Source of the DNA: Fen-330 sp050008465
GTDB lineage: Bacteria; Acidobacteriota; Terriglobia; Bryobacterales; Bryobacteraceae
DNA length: 64,000 bases
Assembly (NCBI GenBank): GCA_050008465.1
Contig: JBEKMO010000013.1
Coordinates: 12,377 to 76,376, forward strand
Direction: 5' to 3'
The number at the start of each line of letters is the position of its first letter. The stretch's first letter is position 1. The notes under the pieces were generated by a model. It had not been told where the DNA came from, ran no database searches, and saw only the letters and a list, made by a program, of their open reading frames with translations. Positions 44,036-54,096 of this stretch are shown here, one piece after another. The position numbers and the translations under genes are program-made.

Positions 44036-46440
44036 TGGACACGCAATACTGCTGCAACAAACCGGGCCGTCGCGAAGCCGTGCTGGCTGCCAAGAAGCTG
44101 AACGGCATCGACTACCTGGAGGTCGCCTCGCCCGACGAGAAGACGCTGCAGGTCCATTTTCTGTTTCCCATCCCGGGTGAAGTGGACCCGCCGCCTCCGC
44201 CGTCGGCGCTGACCCTGGACAACCTCCTCATCGAGGGCGGCGTCCGGGTCCGCAACATTCACATCACCGCCATCAGCGCCCCGGACAATGTGCTGACCAT
44301 CACGACCGATCAGGCGGGCGACTACTCCACCTACACCCTGCGCCTGGTGCAATCGCAGACGGTGACGGATGTGCCGCCGGCGAATTTCGACTCGCAGTTG
44401 AGCGCCGTGGACTTTTCCTTCAAGGCGGGATGCCCGAGCCCATTCGATTGCGAGCAAGCGGCGACGTGCGCGCAGGCGCCGCTGCCCGAGCCCGAGATCA
44501 GTTACCTGGCGAAGGATTATTCCAGCTTCCGGCGGCTGATGCTCGACCGCATGAGCACCATCATGCCGCAGTGGCAGGAGCGGCACGCGGCGGATCTGGA
44601 AGTGGCGCTGGTCGAGTTGATGGCCTACGTGGGCGATCATCTGAGCTATTCTCAGGACGCCGTAGCCACGGAAGCGTACCTCGGCACCGCGCGGCGGCGC
44701 ATTTCCGTGCGCCGGCACGCGCGCCTGTTGAATTACTTCCTGAACGACGGATGCAATGCCCGCACCTGGGTGCAGTTTCAGGTGAAGGCGGGCTCGGCCG
44801 CGGACGGCGCCACGCTGCCAGCCGGATCGAAATTGCTGACGCGCGGAACGCCCGATTCCGCCGCGGTGCCGACCGCGGCTCTGCGGCAGGCGTTGATGGA
44901 GCAGCCGGTGGTGTTCGAGACCATGCACAACCTGGCGCTGTTCTCCGGCAACAACGCGATGTCGTTCTACACCTGGAGCGATTCGCAGTGCTGTCTGCCT
45001 AAGGGCGCGACGAAGGCCACGCTGCTGGCCCAACCGGGAAATCCGCCGATCTCGCTGGCGCCCGGCGACCTGCTGCTGTTGGAGGAGATCGCGGGGCCCG
45101 ACAGCGGCAATCCGGCTGATGCCGATCCCACGCATCGGCACGTGGTGCGCTTGCAGCACGTCCAGAACTCCGCGGATCCGCTCAACGGCACGGCGGTGGT
45201 CGAAGTGGAATGGTTTGCCGCCGACGCGCTGCCCTTTCCCCTGTGCCTTACGGCGCTGGTGAGTGTGTCCGGCGGGGCGCCGCAGGTCACCGAAATCAGC
45301 GCCGCGCGCGGCAATTTGGCGCTGGCGGACCATGGACTGCAGATCGCCGGCGAGCCTCTGATTCCCGCCATGCCGTCCAGCGGACTGTACCGGCCGGTCC
45401 TGGCGCGGACGAGCGTTACGTTCCAGGCGCCCTATGACGATCTCACGGCGCGGCAGCGGGAGGCGGCGGCGGCCATCGCGCAGGATTCGCACGCAGCGCT
45501 TCCCGTGGTCGCGCTGAACGACGGGAGCCAGGATTGGACCGTCCGCCGGGATCTGCTCGAAAGCGGACGGTTCGCCACGGATTTTGTGGTTGAGGTGGAG
45601 CGCGATGCGACCGGCCATCTGCGCTTCGGCGACGACATTCTGGGCGCCAAACCCGTCATTGGGACCACTTTCACGGCCACCTACCGGGTGGGGAACGGCA
45701 CACCCGGAAACATCGGCGCGGAGGCGTTGCGGCGCGTGGTTTCCGACCTGTCGGGGATCAGCCTGGTGCGGAATCCCATGGCGGCCACGGGCGGAACGGA
45801 CCCGGAATCGTTGGATCAAGTGCGGCAGTTCGCGCCCCAGAAGTTCCGCATTCAACAGCGAGCCGTAACCGCGGCCGACTACGCCGCGGTGGCGGAGCGC
45901 CATCCACAAGTACAGAAGGCCGCCGCGCAATTCCGCTGGACCGGGAGCTGGTACACCGTCTTCGTCACCGTCGAGCGAAGCGGGGGCCTGGACGTATCGG
46001 GTGACGAGGCGTTCAAACAAGAAATGGCGGACTGGATCGACCGCTTCCGCATGGCGGGTTACGACGTGGAGATCGACGGCCCGGTGTACGTGCCGCTCGA
46101 TATTTCGCTGGATGTTTGCGTGAAGCCCGGCTACTTCCAGGCCGACGTGCTGCAGCGGCTGCTTAGCGCGTTCGGCACCGCCGCGGATGGTCTCTTCTAC
46201 CCCGGCAATTTCACCTTCGGGCAGCCGGTATACCTCAGCAAGGTCTACCAGGCCGCGATGGCCGTCGACGGCGTTGCTTCGGTTTCGGCGGAGGTGTTCC
46301 AGCGGTTCGGGCGCCCAGCAGACCAGGAATTGACGAACGGCCTGATCCCGATGGCGGCGCTGGAGGTCGCGCGGCTTTCCAACGACAAGAATTTCCCCGA
46401 GAACGGGCAGATCCAGTTCTCGATGGGCGGAGGATTATGA
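44035..46440 (+). CDS. Baseplate wedge protein, gp6/J-like (Afp11-type)
   Basis: 801 residues from the ATG at 44035. YLAKDYSSFRRLMLDRMSTIMPQW and HAADLEVALVELMAYVGDHLSYSQDAVATEAYLGTARRRISVRRHARLL (about residues 160-235) are the characteristic eCIS putative-baseplate-assembly motifs. Later VEVERDATGHLRFGDDILGAKP, GTDPESLDQVRQFAPQKFRIQQRAVTAADY and a C-terminal VYVPLDISLDVCVKPGYFQADV complete the gp6/J pattern. An N-terminal extension of about 155 residues contains Cys residues (CC at 6-7; two more near 130). It overlaps the second wedge gene by four bases. Confidence 0.92.
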   Translation: MDTQYCCNKPGRREAVLAAKKLNGIDYLEVASPDEKTLQVHFLFPIPGEVDPPPPPSALTLDNLLIEGGVRVRNIHITAISAPDNVLTITTDQAGDYSTYTLRLVQSQTVTDVPPANFDSQLSAVDFSFKAGCPSPFDCEQAATCAQAPLPEPEISYLAKDYSSFRRLMLDRMSTIMPQWQERHAADLEVALVELMAYVGDHLSYSQDAVATEAYLGTARRRISVRRHARLLNYFLNDGCNARTWVQFQVKAGSAADGATLPAGSKLLTRGTPDSAAVPTAALRQALMEQPVVFETMHNLALFSGNNAMSFYTWSDSQCCLPKGATKATLLAQPGNPPISLAPGDLLLLEEIAGPDSGNPADADPTHRHVVRLQHVQNSADPLNGTAVVEVEWFAADALPFPLCLTALVSVSGGAPQVTEISAARGNLALADHGLQIAGEPLIPAMPSSGLYRPVLARTSVTFQAPYDDLTARQREAAAAIAQDSHAALPVVALNDGSQDWTVRRDLLESGRFATDFVVEVERDATGHLRFGDDILGAKPVIGTTFTATYRVGNGTPGNIGAEALRRVVSDLSGISLVRNPMAATGGTDPESLDQVRQFAPQKFRIQQRAVTAADYAAVAERHPQVQKAAAQFRWTGSWYTVFVTVERSGGLDVSGDEAFKQEMADWIDRFRMAGYDVEIDGPVYVPLDISLDVCVKPGYFQADVLQRLLSAFGTAADGLFYPGNFTFGQPVYLSKVYQAAMAVDGVASVSAEVFQRFGRPADQELTNGLIPMAALEVARLSNDKNFPENGQIQFSMGGGL

Positions 46441-49436
46441 GCGCGGATAACGGAACCACCGGAGACGCGACTCTGGATACTTGCGGTTGCTGTCAGGGGT
46501 TGCAGCCGCTGACGCCCGTGGCGATCGACAACGCGCCGGGCCTCTCCGCAATCGCCTACCGCGTGGGCATGCACGGAAGCTTCAAGGAGACGATGCTTGC
46601 CGCCATTTCGCGGGAACCCGGCCTGGCCGGCCTTTCGGCTCGCGACGACGACGATCCGGCCGTCGCCCTGATGGACGGCTGGGCCACCGTGCTGGACGTG
46701 CTGACGTTCTACCAGGAGCGCATCGCCAACGAAGGCTATCTGCGCACCGCGGTGGAACTGCGGTCGGTGATGGAACTTGCCAACAGCATCGGCTACGAGC
46801 TGAATCCGGGCGTGGCGGCCAGCGTGTATCTGGCCTTCGCCATGGATACCGCGCCAGGCGGGAGCTCCTCGGTGGTGCTCGACATCGGCACCAAGGCGCA
46901 GAGCCTGCCGAAGCAGAACCAGCTTCCGCAAACGTTCGAGACCGTCGAGGCGATCACGGCTTATCGCGACTGGAGCGCGTTGAAGGCGCGCAGCACGCAT
47001 TTATTGGAGCCGGTGGCGGGACAGACGGAGTTCTATCTGAAGGGGACTTCGACGGATCTGAAGCCGGGCGACGCGGCGCTGATTATCGGTGATGAACGCA
47101 TCGCCGATCCGAAAAACAACAATTGGGATTTTCGCCGGGTGGTATCGGCTGTCGCCGACGCCGTGAACCAGTGGACCATTGTGACGCTGGACCGCGGCGT
47201 CGGCAGCCGGTATGCCCAGCCCGCCGGGAAGAACGCGAAGTTCTACGCCTTGCGCCAGAGAGCCAATCTGTTCGGATACAGCGCGCCCGATTGGCGCGCC
47301 ATGTCGCAGAACATTCAGGACGCCTATCTGGGGCTCCCCGCGGAAACTCCCGTGCCGTTGTGGGCCACCGAATGGCCCGGCTTCCGCCTGTCGGATATCT
47401 CGGATGCGCCTCCCGGCAGTGTGGCGGGGACGGGGCTCGAGGGCGCCTACTTTAACGACGGCTCTTTTAGTAAGCAGGTGCTCACGCGAACCGATGCGAC
47501 GGTCAACTTCAATTTCGGCACGGCCAAGCCCGATCCGTCCGTGACGAGCGGCGTCTACACCATCCGCTGGGACGGCTGGGTCTATGCGCCGGCGGCGGGC
47601 ACGTACACGTTTTACACCTTGTCGCCGAATGGCGTGCGGCTCTGGGTCAACGGCGTCCTGCTCATCAACAACTGGGTGATGCCGCCCAATCCCGTGGAGC
47701 AGCAGGGTTCCATTCAGTTGGGATCCACCTTCGCTCCGGCCACCAAGTTCGACATCAAGCTGGAATTCCAGAACGCCGGCGGAACAGGTTCGATTCAGCT
47801 TTGGTGGCTCGGACCGGGAATTCCCAAGCAGATCATCCCCGCGTCCCGTTTGTATCCGCGGGATGTCTACACGGTCCACCTGGACGCGGCCTATCCGAAA
47901 ATCCTGGCGCAGCCGGATAGTTGGCTGGTGCTGGAAAGCCCGGATTACGTGGAGGTCTATCACGTGGATGGCGCGGCGGCGGATGCGCGCGTCAACTTTA
48001 CGCTGACAGCCAAGACCACGCGGCTCACTCTCTCCGGCCAGAATCTGAAAGAACAGTTCGATACCCGCATGCGCCAAACGGTAGCTTTCGGCCAGAGCGA
48101 ATACCTGGAATTCGCGGAGCAGCCCATCACCAAGCCCATCACGGGCACGCTGATTCCGCTGGCTGCCGATCCGGGCCCCATGGACAAGGGCCGCAAGCTG
48201 CTGGCGGCGGGGACCAGCGCGGTGGATGGGTCGAGGGTGAGTGAGACCGCCACGCTCGACAGCCAGGCCACCTTCGTCGGGATTCCGTATCTACACCTGG
48301 TGAATCAATTGCAGAATTCCTACGTGCCGTCGAGCGTATCGATCAACGCGAACCTGGTTCTGGCGACCCACGGCGAAACCAAGACGGAGATTCTGGGCAG
48401 CAGCAACGGCTCCAAGAACTTCCAGAAATTCACGCTGAAGCAGAAGCCGTTGACCTACGTGTCCGCGGCCACGGCCAGCGGGGCGGAGAGCACTCTGGAA
48501 GTGCGCGTCAACGGCCTGTTATGGAATGAGGTGCCGTCGCTCTTCAATGCACAGGCGGACGACCGCGTGTACGTCACCTCCATATCGAGCAAAGGCGAGG
48601 TCACCGTGCAGTTCGGCGACGGAGTCACCGGGGCGCGTCCCCCCAGCGGCAGCAGCAACGTGACCGCGAAGTATCGGGTCGGTACGGGCCTGGCGGGCGT
48701 GCTCGACGCCGGACAGCTCAGTCTGCTGATGTCCCGGCCGCTGGGTTTGAAGAGCGTCATCAATCCTCTCGCGCCCGGCGGCGCGGGCGACCCGGAGACC
48801 GTGGATCACGCCCGGGAGAACGCGCCGCTGACGGTACTCACGCTGGACCGCATCGTGTCGCTCGAAGACTACGAGGATTTCACGCGGGCATTCGCGGGTA
48901 TCGGGAAAGCCAGGGCGGATTGGCTGTGGGAGGGCGAGCACACGGTGGTGTACCTGACGGTCGCTTCGGCCACCGGTGACGCCGTACCCGATGGTTCCAC
49001 CCTGATGACGAACCTGAAGGACGCCATCGATCAATCGCGCGACCTCGCGCCGAGGGTGCACATCGCGTCGTTCGAGGAACTGAGCTTCACGGTGACGGCG
49101 GAAGTGCTGGTGGATTCGCCCACCTACATCGCGGCGGATGTGCTGGCGGCGGTGCTCGAAGCGGTCCAGGGCAGGTTCTCGTTTGCGCAGCGGGAATTCG
49201 CGCAGCCGGTCGCGGCTAGTGAGGTGATCGCATGCATGCAGAATGTCGCCGGGGTCGTCGCAGTCCGGCTGGATCTTCTCTACATCGAAGGCCAGCCACA
49301 AGCGCTGAACCCCGCGCTGGGGGCTAAGCCGGCCCGCTGGGAAACGGATCTGAATGGGAATCGCGTCATGAAACCGGCGCAGTTGCTGACGGTGGATGCC
49401 AACCGAATTCTATTGAGCGAGATGACACAGTCGTGA
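46437..49436 (+). CDS. Second large baseplate wedge protein with inserted PA14 domain (Afp12-like)
   Basis: 999 residues. The N-terminal wedge region has CGCCQGLQP, LSAIAYRVGMHGSFKETMLA, DDPAVALMDGWATVLDVLTFYQERIANEGYLRTA and SVMELANSIGYELNPGVAASVYLAF. Residues about 334-477 are a PA14-type domain: GTGLEGAYFNDGSFS, YTIRWDGWVYAPAAGTYTFYT, NGVRLWVNGVLLINNWV, FDIKLEFQNAGGTGSIQLWW. The C-terminal part returns to the wedge pattern (VQFGDGVTGARPPSGSSNVTAKYRVGTG, DPETVDHARENAPLTVLTLDRIVSLEDYEDFTRAFAGI). PA14 domains bind carbohydrate in many secreted proteins. It interrupts the wedge fold where other loci read straight through, to my recollection. Confidence 0.9.
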   Translation: MSADNGTTGDATLDTCGCCQGLQPLTPVAIDNAPGLSAIAYRVGMHGSFKETMLAAISREPGLAGLSARDDDDPAVALMDGWATVLDVLTFYQERIANEGYLRTAVELRSVMELANSIGYELNPGVAASVYLAFAMDTAPGGSSSVVLDIGTKAQSLPKQNQLPQTFETVEAITAYRDWSALKARSTHLLEPVAGQTEFYLKGTSTDLKPGDAALIIGDERIADPKNNNWDFRRVVSAVADAVNQWTIVTLDRGVGSRYAQPAGKNAKFYALRQRANLFGYSAPDWRAMSQNIQDAYLGLPAETPVPLWATEWPGFRLSDISDAPPGSVAGTGLEGAYFNDGSFSKQVLTRTDATVNFNFGTAKPDPSVTSGVYTIRWDGWVYAPAAGTYTFYTLSPNGVRLWVNGVLLINNWVMPPNPVEQQGSIQLGSTFAPATKFDIKLEFQNAGGTGSIQLWWLGPGIPKQIIPASRLYPRDVYTVHLDAAYPKILAQPDSWLVLESPDYVEVYHVDGAAADARVNFTLTAKTTRLTLSGQNLKEQFDTRMRQTVAFGQSEYLEFAEQPITKPITGTLIPLAADPGPMDKGRKLLAAGTSAVDGSRVSETATLDSQATFVGIPYLHLVNQLQNSYVPSSVSINANLVLATHGETKTEILGSSNGSKNFQKFTLKQKPLTYVSAATASGAESTLEVRVNGLLWNEVPSLFNAQADDRVYVTSISSKGEVTVQFGDGVTGARPPSGSSNVTAKYRVGTGLAGVLDAGQLSLLMSRPLGLKSVINPLAPGGAGDPETVDHARENAPLTVLTLDRIVSLEDYEDFTRAFAGIGKARADWLWEGEHTVVYLTVASATGDAVPDGSTLMTNLKDAIDQSRDLAPRVHIASFEELSFTVTAEVLVDSPTYIAADVLAAVLEAVQGRFSFAQREFAQPVAASEVIACMQNVAGVVAVRLDLLYIEGQPQALNPALGAKPARWETDLNGNRVMKPAQLLTVDANRILLSEMTQS

Positions 49437-51664
49437 ACTACACAGCCGAGGCGTTGATGAAGCTATTGCCGGCGGTCTATCGCATCCGCGACGACGCCCA
49501 GGGTGGGTCGCTGGCGGGCCTGATGGACATTCTGGCGGGGCAGGCGCAGGTGGTCGACGGCGACATCGCGCAGCTCTATGAGAACTGGTTTATTGAGACC
49601 TGCCAGGAATGGGTGGTGCCCTATATTGGCGATCTGCTGGGCGTCAAAGGCCTGCATTCCATCGGCGACGCGTTCTCGCAGCGAGCGCGGGTGGCCAATA
49701 CCCTGCTCTACCGCCAGCGCAAAGGCACGGCCGCCATGCTCGAACAACTGGCGCGCGACACCACGCTGTGGCCCGCGAAAGTGCTGGAGTTCTTCCGCGA
49801 TCTCGAGACCACTCAATTCGTGAATCACCGGCGTTTGGGCAACCTCCGCACGCCCGACCTGCGGAACGTGGACACGCTCGAGCTGCTCGATTCACCTTTC
49901 GATTCGATTGCGCACACCGCCGATGTGCGGCACATTTACGACAATCGCGGCCGTTACAACATCCCCAACATCGGCGTGTTCCTGTGGCGCTTGCAGAGCT
50001 ACTTCGTGCCGCGCAGCCGCGCGCGGGCGGCCGCTGCGGTCGACGACGGCCGCTATTTCTTCAATCCCCTGCGCGCGAATACTCCCCTGTTCAACCGCCC
50101 GCAGACGGAAACCGACGTGGTGGCCTTGGCGGTGGAAATCGACGTTCCCGGAATGCTGCGGCGGCGCCCCCTGTACGAAGAACTGGAGGCGCGGCGGCAG
50201 ACGCTGGCCGGCGGCGGCGTTCCTTCAGGGACGTACTTCGGCGAAACGCCGGTCGTACGAGTCTGGCTGAATGGCGCCGAAGTCTTGCCGGAGGAGATCG
50301 CGATCTGCGATTTGAGCGATCCGAATCCGGCAATTCCCGACGGCTGGCCGCGTCCCCCCGCGCAGAAATCGTACGGCGGCGTGCCGCGCAATATCAAGAT
50401 CGGTGTGGACCCGAGCCTGGGGCGCCTGGCGCTGCCCCAGGGCGTGGCGCCTACGCCGGTCGAGGTCGGATATGCCTGCGGATTCAGCGGCGATGTGGGC
50501 GCCGGGCCGTACGATCGCAGTAACTTGTTGAACGCCTGGATGGCTCAGGGCGGGCGCACCGTCAGTTGGCAAATGGGCGTGACGAAAAATGCGGCGTTGA
50601 TTGCCGGCGCGCCCAACCCGGGCCAGCTGACCACCACGCTCGCCGACGCAATCGTGAAATGGAAAACGTTCGCCAACGCCACGCCGAACGCGTTCGGCTT
50701 GATCACGATTCTCGACAGCGATACGTATGTGGAAGATCTCACGGGCGCCAACAGCGTCGATGTGCCGGCCACGTGCGCACTCGCTATCGTGGCGGCGGAT
50801 TGGCCGGTGTTGAAGGATGCCAGCAACGTGCCGTACCAGCGCACCGGCGATTTTGTGCCGACCGGCCTGCGTCCCGCTTTGTTGGGCAGCATTTCGGTGC
50901 GAGGCCTGGCCGGCGCGGCGAAGGGCGAATTGACCATCGACGGCCTCATCGTGAATGGCAACATCACCGTGTTGACGGGCGATCTGGGGACGCTGCGGCT
51001 GGGGCACATGTCCCTGGTTCCCTCGGGCAGCTTCCAGGTGAACTCGTCGGTGGTGCCGGCCACGCAGAACACGGAGCTGGCCATCCTCATCCAGCGCTCG
51101 ATTTGCGGTCCCGTCACGCTGCCCGATAGCGTGCCCGCCTTGACCGTCATCGATAGCATCGTAGCCAGTGCGTTGACCGGCACGCCGGATAAGGCAGCCA
51201 TCACAGCCAAGGGATCGGATGTCAATATCCAGACGTCCACCGTTCTGGGGACTACCGATGCGCGCACGCTCGAAGCCGGCAACTCCATTCTGCTGGGGGT
51301 GGTCACCGCCGTGCGGCGGCAGACCGGATGCGTGCGCTTCAGCTACGTTCCGGACAGCTCCCAAACGGGACGGCGCTATCGTTGCCAGCCGGACCTGGCG
51401 CTGGCCGCGGAGACCGATCAAACGCTTTATCCCGGTATTCGACTCAGACTGCAACCGGTACTTACGTCGGTAACCTTTGGAGACCCGGGCTACGCCCAAC
51501 TGGCGTTGAATTGCGCCACGGAGATTCGATCCGGCGCTGAAGATGGCGCCGAGATGGGCGTGTTCGACTACCTGAAGCAGCCCCAAAGAGAGACAAATCT
51601 TCGATCGAGCCTCGACGAATATCTCCGGTTCGGTCTGGAAGCGGGCATCTTTTTTGTGAATTGA
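49433..51664 (+). CDS. Tail-protein-I-like baseplate/tail fibre attachment protein
   Basis: 743 residues from a GTG overlapping the previous stop. The N-terminus has the phage tail protein I pattern found in eCIS loci: LLPAVYRIRDDAQGGSLAGLMDILAGQ, YENWFIETCQEWVVPYIGDLLGV, SQRARVANTLLYRQRKGTAAMLEQLARD. The middle is variable. The second half is a parallel-beta-like region (FGLITILDSDTYVEDL, GLIVNGNITVLTGDLGTLRLGHMSLV). The C-terminus is a strongly conserved eCIS ending (RFSYVPDSSQTGRRYRCQPDLAL, FGDPGYAQLALNCATEI, GAEDGAEMGVF, QRETNLRSSLDEYLRFGLEAGIFF). It probably connects the wedges to receptor-binding parts. Confidence 0.88.
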   Translation: MNYTAEALMKLLPAVYRIRDDAQGGSLAGLMDILAGQAQVVDGDIAQLYENWFIETCQEWVVPYIGDLLGVKGLHSIGDAFSQRARVANTLLYRQRKGTAAMLEQLARDTTLWPAKVLEFFRDLETTQFVNHRRLGNLRTPDLRNVDTLELLDSPFDSIAHTADVRHIYDNRGRYNIPNIGVFLWRLQSYFVPRSRARAAAAVDDGRYFFNPLRANTPLFNRPQTETDVVALAVEIDVPGMLRRRPLYEELEARRQTLAGGGVPSGTYFGETPVVRVWLNGAEVLPEEIAICDLSDPNPAIPDGWPRPPAQKSYGGVPRNIKIGVDPSLGRLALPQGVAPTPVEVGYACGFSGDVGAGPYDRSNLLNAWMAQGGRTVSWQMGVTKNAALIAGAPNPGQLTTTLADAIVKWKTFANATPNAFGLITILDSDTYVEDLTGANSVDVPATCALAIVAADWPVLKDASNVPYQRTGDFVPTGLRPALLGSISVRGLAGAAKGELTIDGLIVNGNITVLTGDLGTLRLGHMSLVPSGSFQVNSSVVPATQNTELAILIQRSICGPVTLPDSVPALTVIDSIVASALTGTPDKAAITAKGSDVNIQTSTVLGTTDARTLEAGNSILLGVVTAVRRQTGCVRFSYVPDSSQTGRRYRCQPDLALAAETDQTLYPGIRLRLQPVLTSVTFGDPGYAQLALNCATEIRSGAEDGAEMGVFDYLKQPQRETNLRSSLDEYLRFGLEAGIFFVN

Positions 51665-51701
51665 TCTGTGAATTTGACGCGACAACATTGAGGAGACAAG
51701 C

Positions 51702-54095
51702 ATGAAAGGCGATTTCTCTCGTTCCAGCTTCGATGCCAGGAAGCATTACGGTTCGGTGCTCATGCAACAAGGCCGCGTGCAAATGGACGCGGACTGGAAC
51801 GAACAACTTCGCATCGACCAGCATGTGGAGAGAACCACCGCGCAAGACATCATCGGGGCCGATGGAGCCCGGATGTACGGCGGTGGCTTTCGCATCGACG
51901 TGAAGGCCGACAACAGCGACCTGACCATATCGGCCGGCCGCATGTATGTGGATGGCATCCTGTGCGAGAACGAAGCGGCCATCGCGTATCTCGATCAATT
52001 CTCCGCGGACTATCCGGACAATACCAGCGTGGCGACGATCCTCAAGAGTTCGCCGGTCGGCATCGCTTACCTGGATGTGTGGGAGCGTCACATCACGGCG
52101 CTGGAGGATCCGCACATTCGCGAGGTGGCTTTGGGCGGTCCCGACACGGCCACCCGCGCCAAGATCGTCTGGCAGGTGAAGGTGCTGCCCTTGCCGGGTG
52201 TGTCGATCGGCATTACGCCGGCGCTGACGGCCCTCTTAGGCAAACGGACGGCTCTGGGTGCTGCCCTGGTGGCGGCCGAACAAGCCGGCAACGCCGCGAA
52301 CGCCGCCCAGCTCCGCAAGGAACTGGCGGCGTTGGATGGCCAGATCTCCCAGTTGATCGCGCCTTCGGGCATCCAATGTCTGATGTCCGCCGCGCCTTGG
52401 AACGCTTTGGCTGTGCTGCTAAACGGGCAGGTGACCGCTCGCGTCCATCCCGGCCAGACGCCCGCCAATGCGTGTGAGGTGCTGCCGCTCGGTGGATATC
52501 AGCGCCTGGAGAACCAGCTCTATCGGGTCGAGATTCACGATTCCGGAGCGATGGGGACGGCCACGTTCAAGTGGTCGCGCGAGAACGGCTCGGTCGTGAC
52601 ATCGTGGCTGAGCCAGGACAATCTGAATCTGAAGGTCGCCAGCACCGGTCGCGATGCGCCGCTGGGCTTTGCCTCGGGCCAATGGGTGGAGCTGACCGAC
52701 GATACCCACGACCTGCTCGCGAAGCCCGGCATGATGGTGCAGATCGACAAGGTGGAAGGCGACATCCTGACGATGAAGGCGCCTGTTTCCGGCGCCATCA
52801 AGATTACGGACTATCCGCGCAACCCGAAAATCCGCCGCTGGGATCAGCCCGACGCGGTGGAGAAGGTGCAGGTGCCCGGGAGCAACGGGGGCTACATTCC
52901 GCTGGAAGGCGGTGTGGAGATTCTGTTCTCCGGAGATCAATTCAAGACTGGAGATTATTGGCTGATTCCCGCGCGCACCGCCATCGCGGATACCGAAATC
53001 GGCGGCATCGAATGGCCGCAAGACGCCGGCGGCAACCCGCTCGCGCAGAGCCCCGCCGGGATTCGCCATCACTACGCGAGATTGGCGCTGGTATGCCTCG
53101 CGCCCACGCTCAGCGTCCTTTCCGACTGCCGCGATCCGTTCCCAACCCTCACCGAGCTCACCGAGCTCTTTTACCTGGGCGGCGACGGGCAGGAAGCCCA
53201 GCCGGGCGCGGCTTTGGCGGAACCCCTGCGCGCCGGTGTCTCGCTCGGCGAATTCCCCGTGACCGGGGCCAGAGTCCGCTTTCAGTGCGTCGCCGGCGCG
53301 GGTTTGCTCAACGGCAAGGGGGGCGTGCCGGTGGATGTTCTCACCGATACGCTGGGCGTGGCGCATTGCCAATGGACGCTCGATGCCACCACGCCCGTGC
53401 AGGTGGTCGAAGCCCAGCTTGTGGCCGCCGATGGAATCGCGGAACACCTCCCCATCCGCTACACGGCGACCTTGCAGGAGCAGAAGCCAACCCTGTGGAT
53501 CAAGGACCTGGCGATGGCCGATGCTTTCCCCCTGCGCAACGGCTCGCAGGTCATTCCCGAAGAGATGTATCGAGGGATTCGGATCCTGTGCAACGCTCCC
53601 GTCATGGGCGCTTCGCTTTCGCGGTCCATGTCCTGCTTCGTCACCCTCTTGATTCCCTATCCGCTGGGAGGCAACGTCTTCGATTTCCCGGCGGCCTCTC
53701 TGGGGTACGAGCCCGTAGTCGTCAGAGGCGAAGTGTTCGTGGAACCAGAAGATCCGACGGTGATCCACTGGATGCCGCTAGGCGAAGCAGAGAAATGGGT
53801 GCTGTATTTCTTTGGGCGGCTTGCGAATTACAGTATCCAAGCCGTGCCGGCCCTGCTGACGATTAAGGGCAACTTCATTCTGCCGGCGCAGCCGCCTTTT
53901 GTGCCGCTGGATGCCGATGGCTTCATCGACCCGAACACGGGCTTGCTGCATCTGCCGACCGGCGACGGCCGCGCAGGCGGGGATCTGGAGCTGTATTTCT
54001 GGTTCGTGCAACAGCGCACCGCTTACTACTATTCGGGCAACTCCGCTCCGTTCACCCACATCAATTTCTCCGGCATCGGATCGGAGCTGATCTAG
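51702..54095 (+). CDS. DUF6519-like eCIS/phage-tail-associated protein
   Basis: 797 residues with a good ribosome-binding site (GAGGAGACAAGC before ATG). The N-terminus KGDFSRSSFDARKHYGSVLMQQGRVQMDADWNEQ is the hallmark of this eCIS-linked family. MYGGGFRIDV, AGRMYVDGILCENE, IAYLDVWERHITALEDPHIREVALGGPDTATRAKIVWQVK and the later RVEIHDSGAMGTATFKWSRENGSVV, GQWVELTDDTHDLL follow. The C-terminal 250 residues are beta-rich Ig-like segments (GARVRFQCVAGAGLLNGKGG). It is possibly a surface-exposed baseplate appendage or receptor-binding part; it is the only candidate for a fibre besides the previous gene. Confidence 0.82.
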   Translation: MKGDFSRSSFDARKHYGSVLMQQGRVQMDADWNEQLRIDQHVERTTAQDIIGADGARMYGGGFRIDVKADNSDLTISAGRMYVDGILCENEAAIAYLDQFSADYPDNTSVATILKSSPVGIAYLDVWERHITALEDPHIREVALGGPDTATRAKIVWQVKVLPLPGVSIGITPALTALLGKRTALGAALVAAEQAGNAANAAQLRKELAALDGQISQLIAPSGIQCLMSAAPWNALAVLLNGQVTARVHPGQTPANACEVLPLGGYQRLENQLYRVEIHDSGAMGTATFKWSRENGSVVTSWLSQDNLNLKVASTGRDAPLGFASGQWVELTDDTHDLLAKPGMMVQIDKVEGDILTMKAPVSGAIKITDYPRNPKIRRWDQPDAVEKVQVPGSNGGYIPLEGGVEILFSGDQFKTGDYWLIPARTAIADTEIGGIEWPQDAGGNPLAQSPAGIRHHYARLALVCLAPTLSVLSDCRDPFPTLTELTELFYLGGDGQEAQPGAALAEPLRAGVSLGEFPVTGARVRFQCVAGAGLLNGKGGVPVDVLTDTLGVAHCQWTLDATTPVQVVEAQLVAADGIAEHLPIRYTATLQEQKPTLWIKDLAMADAFPLRNGSQVIPEEMYRGIRILCNAPVMGASLSRSMSCFVTLLIPYPLGGNVFDFPAASLGYEPVVVRGEVFVEPEDPTVIHWMPLGEAEKWVLYFFGRLANYSIQAVPALLTIKGNFILPAQPPFVPLDADGFIDPNTGLLHLPTGDGRAGGDLELYFWFVQQRTAYYYSGNSAPFTHINFSGIGSELI

Positions 54096-54096
54096 C

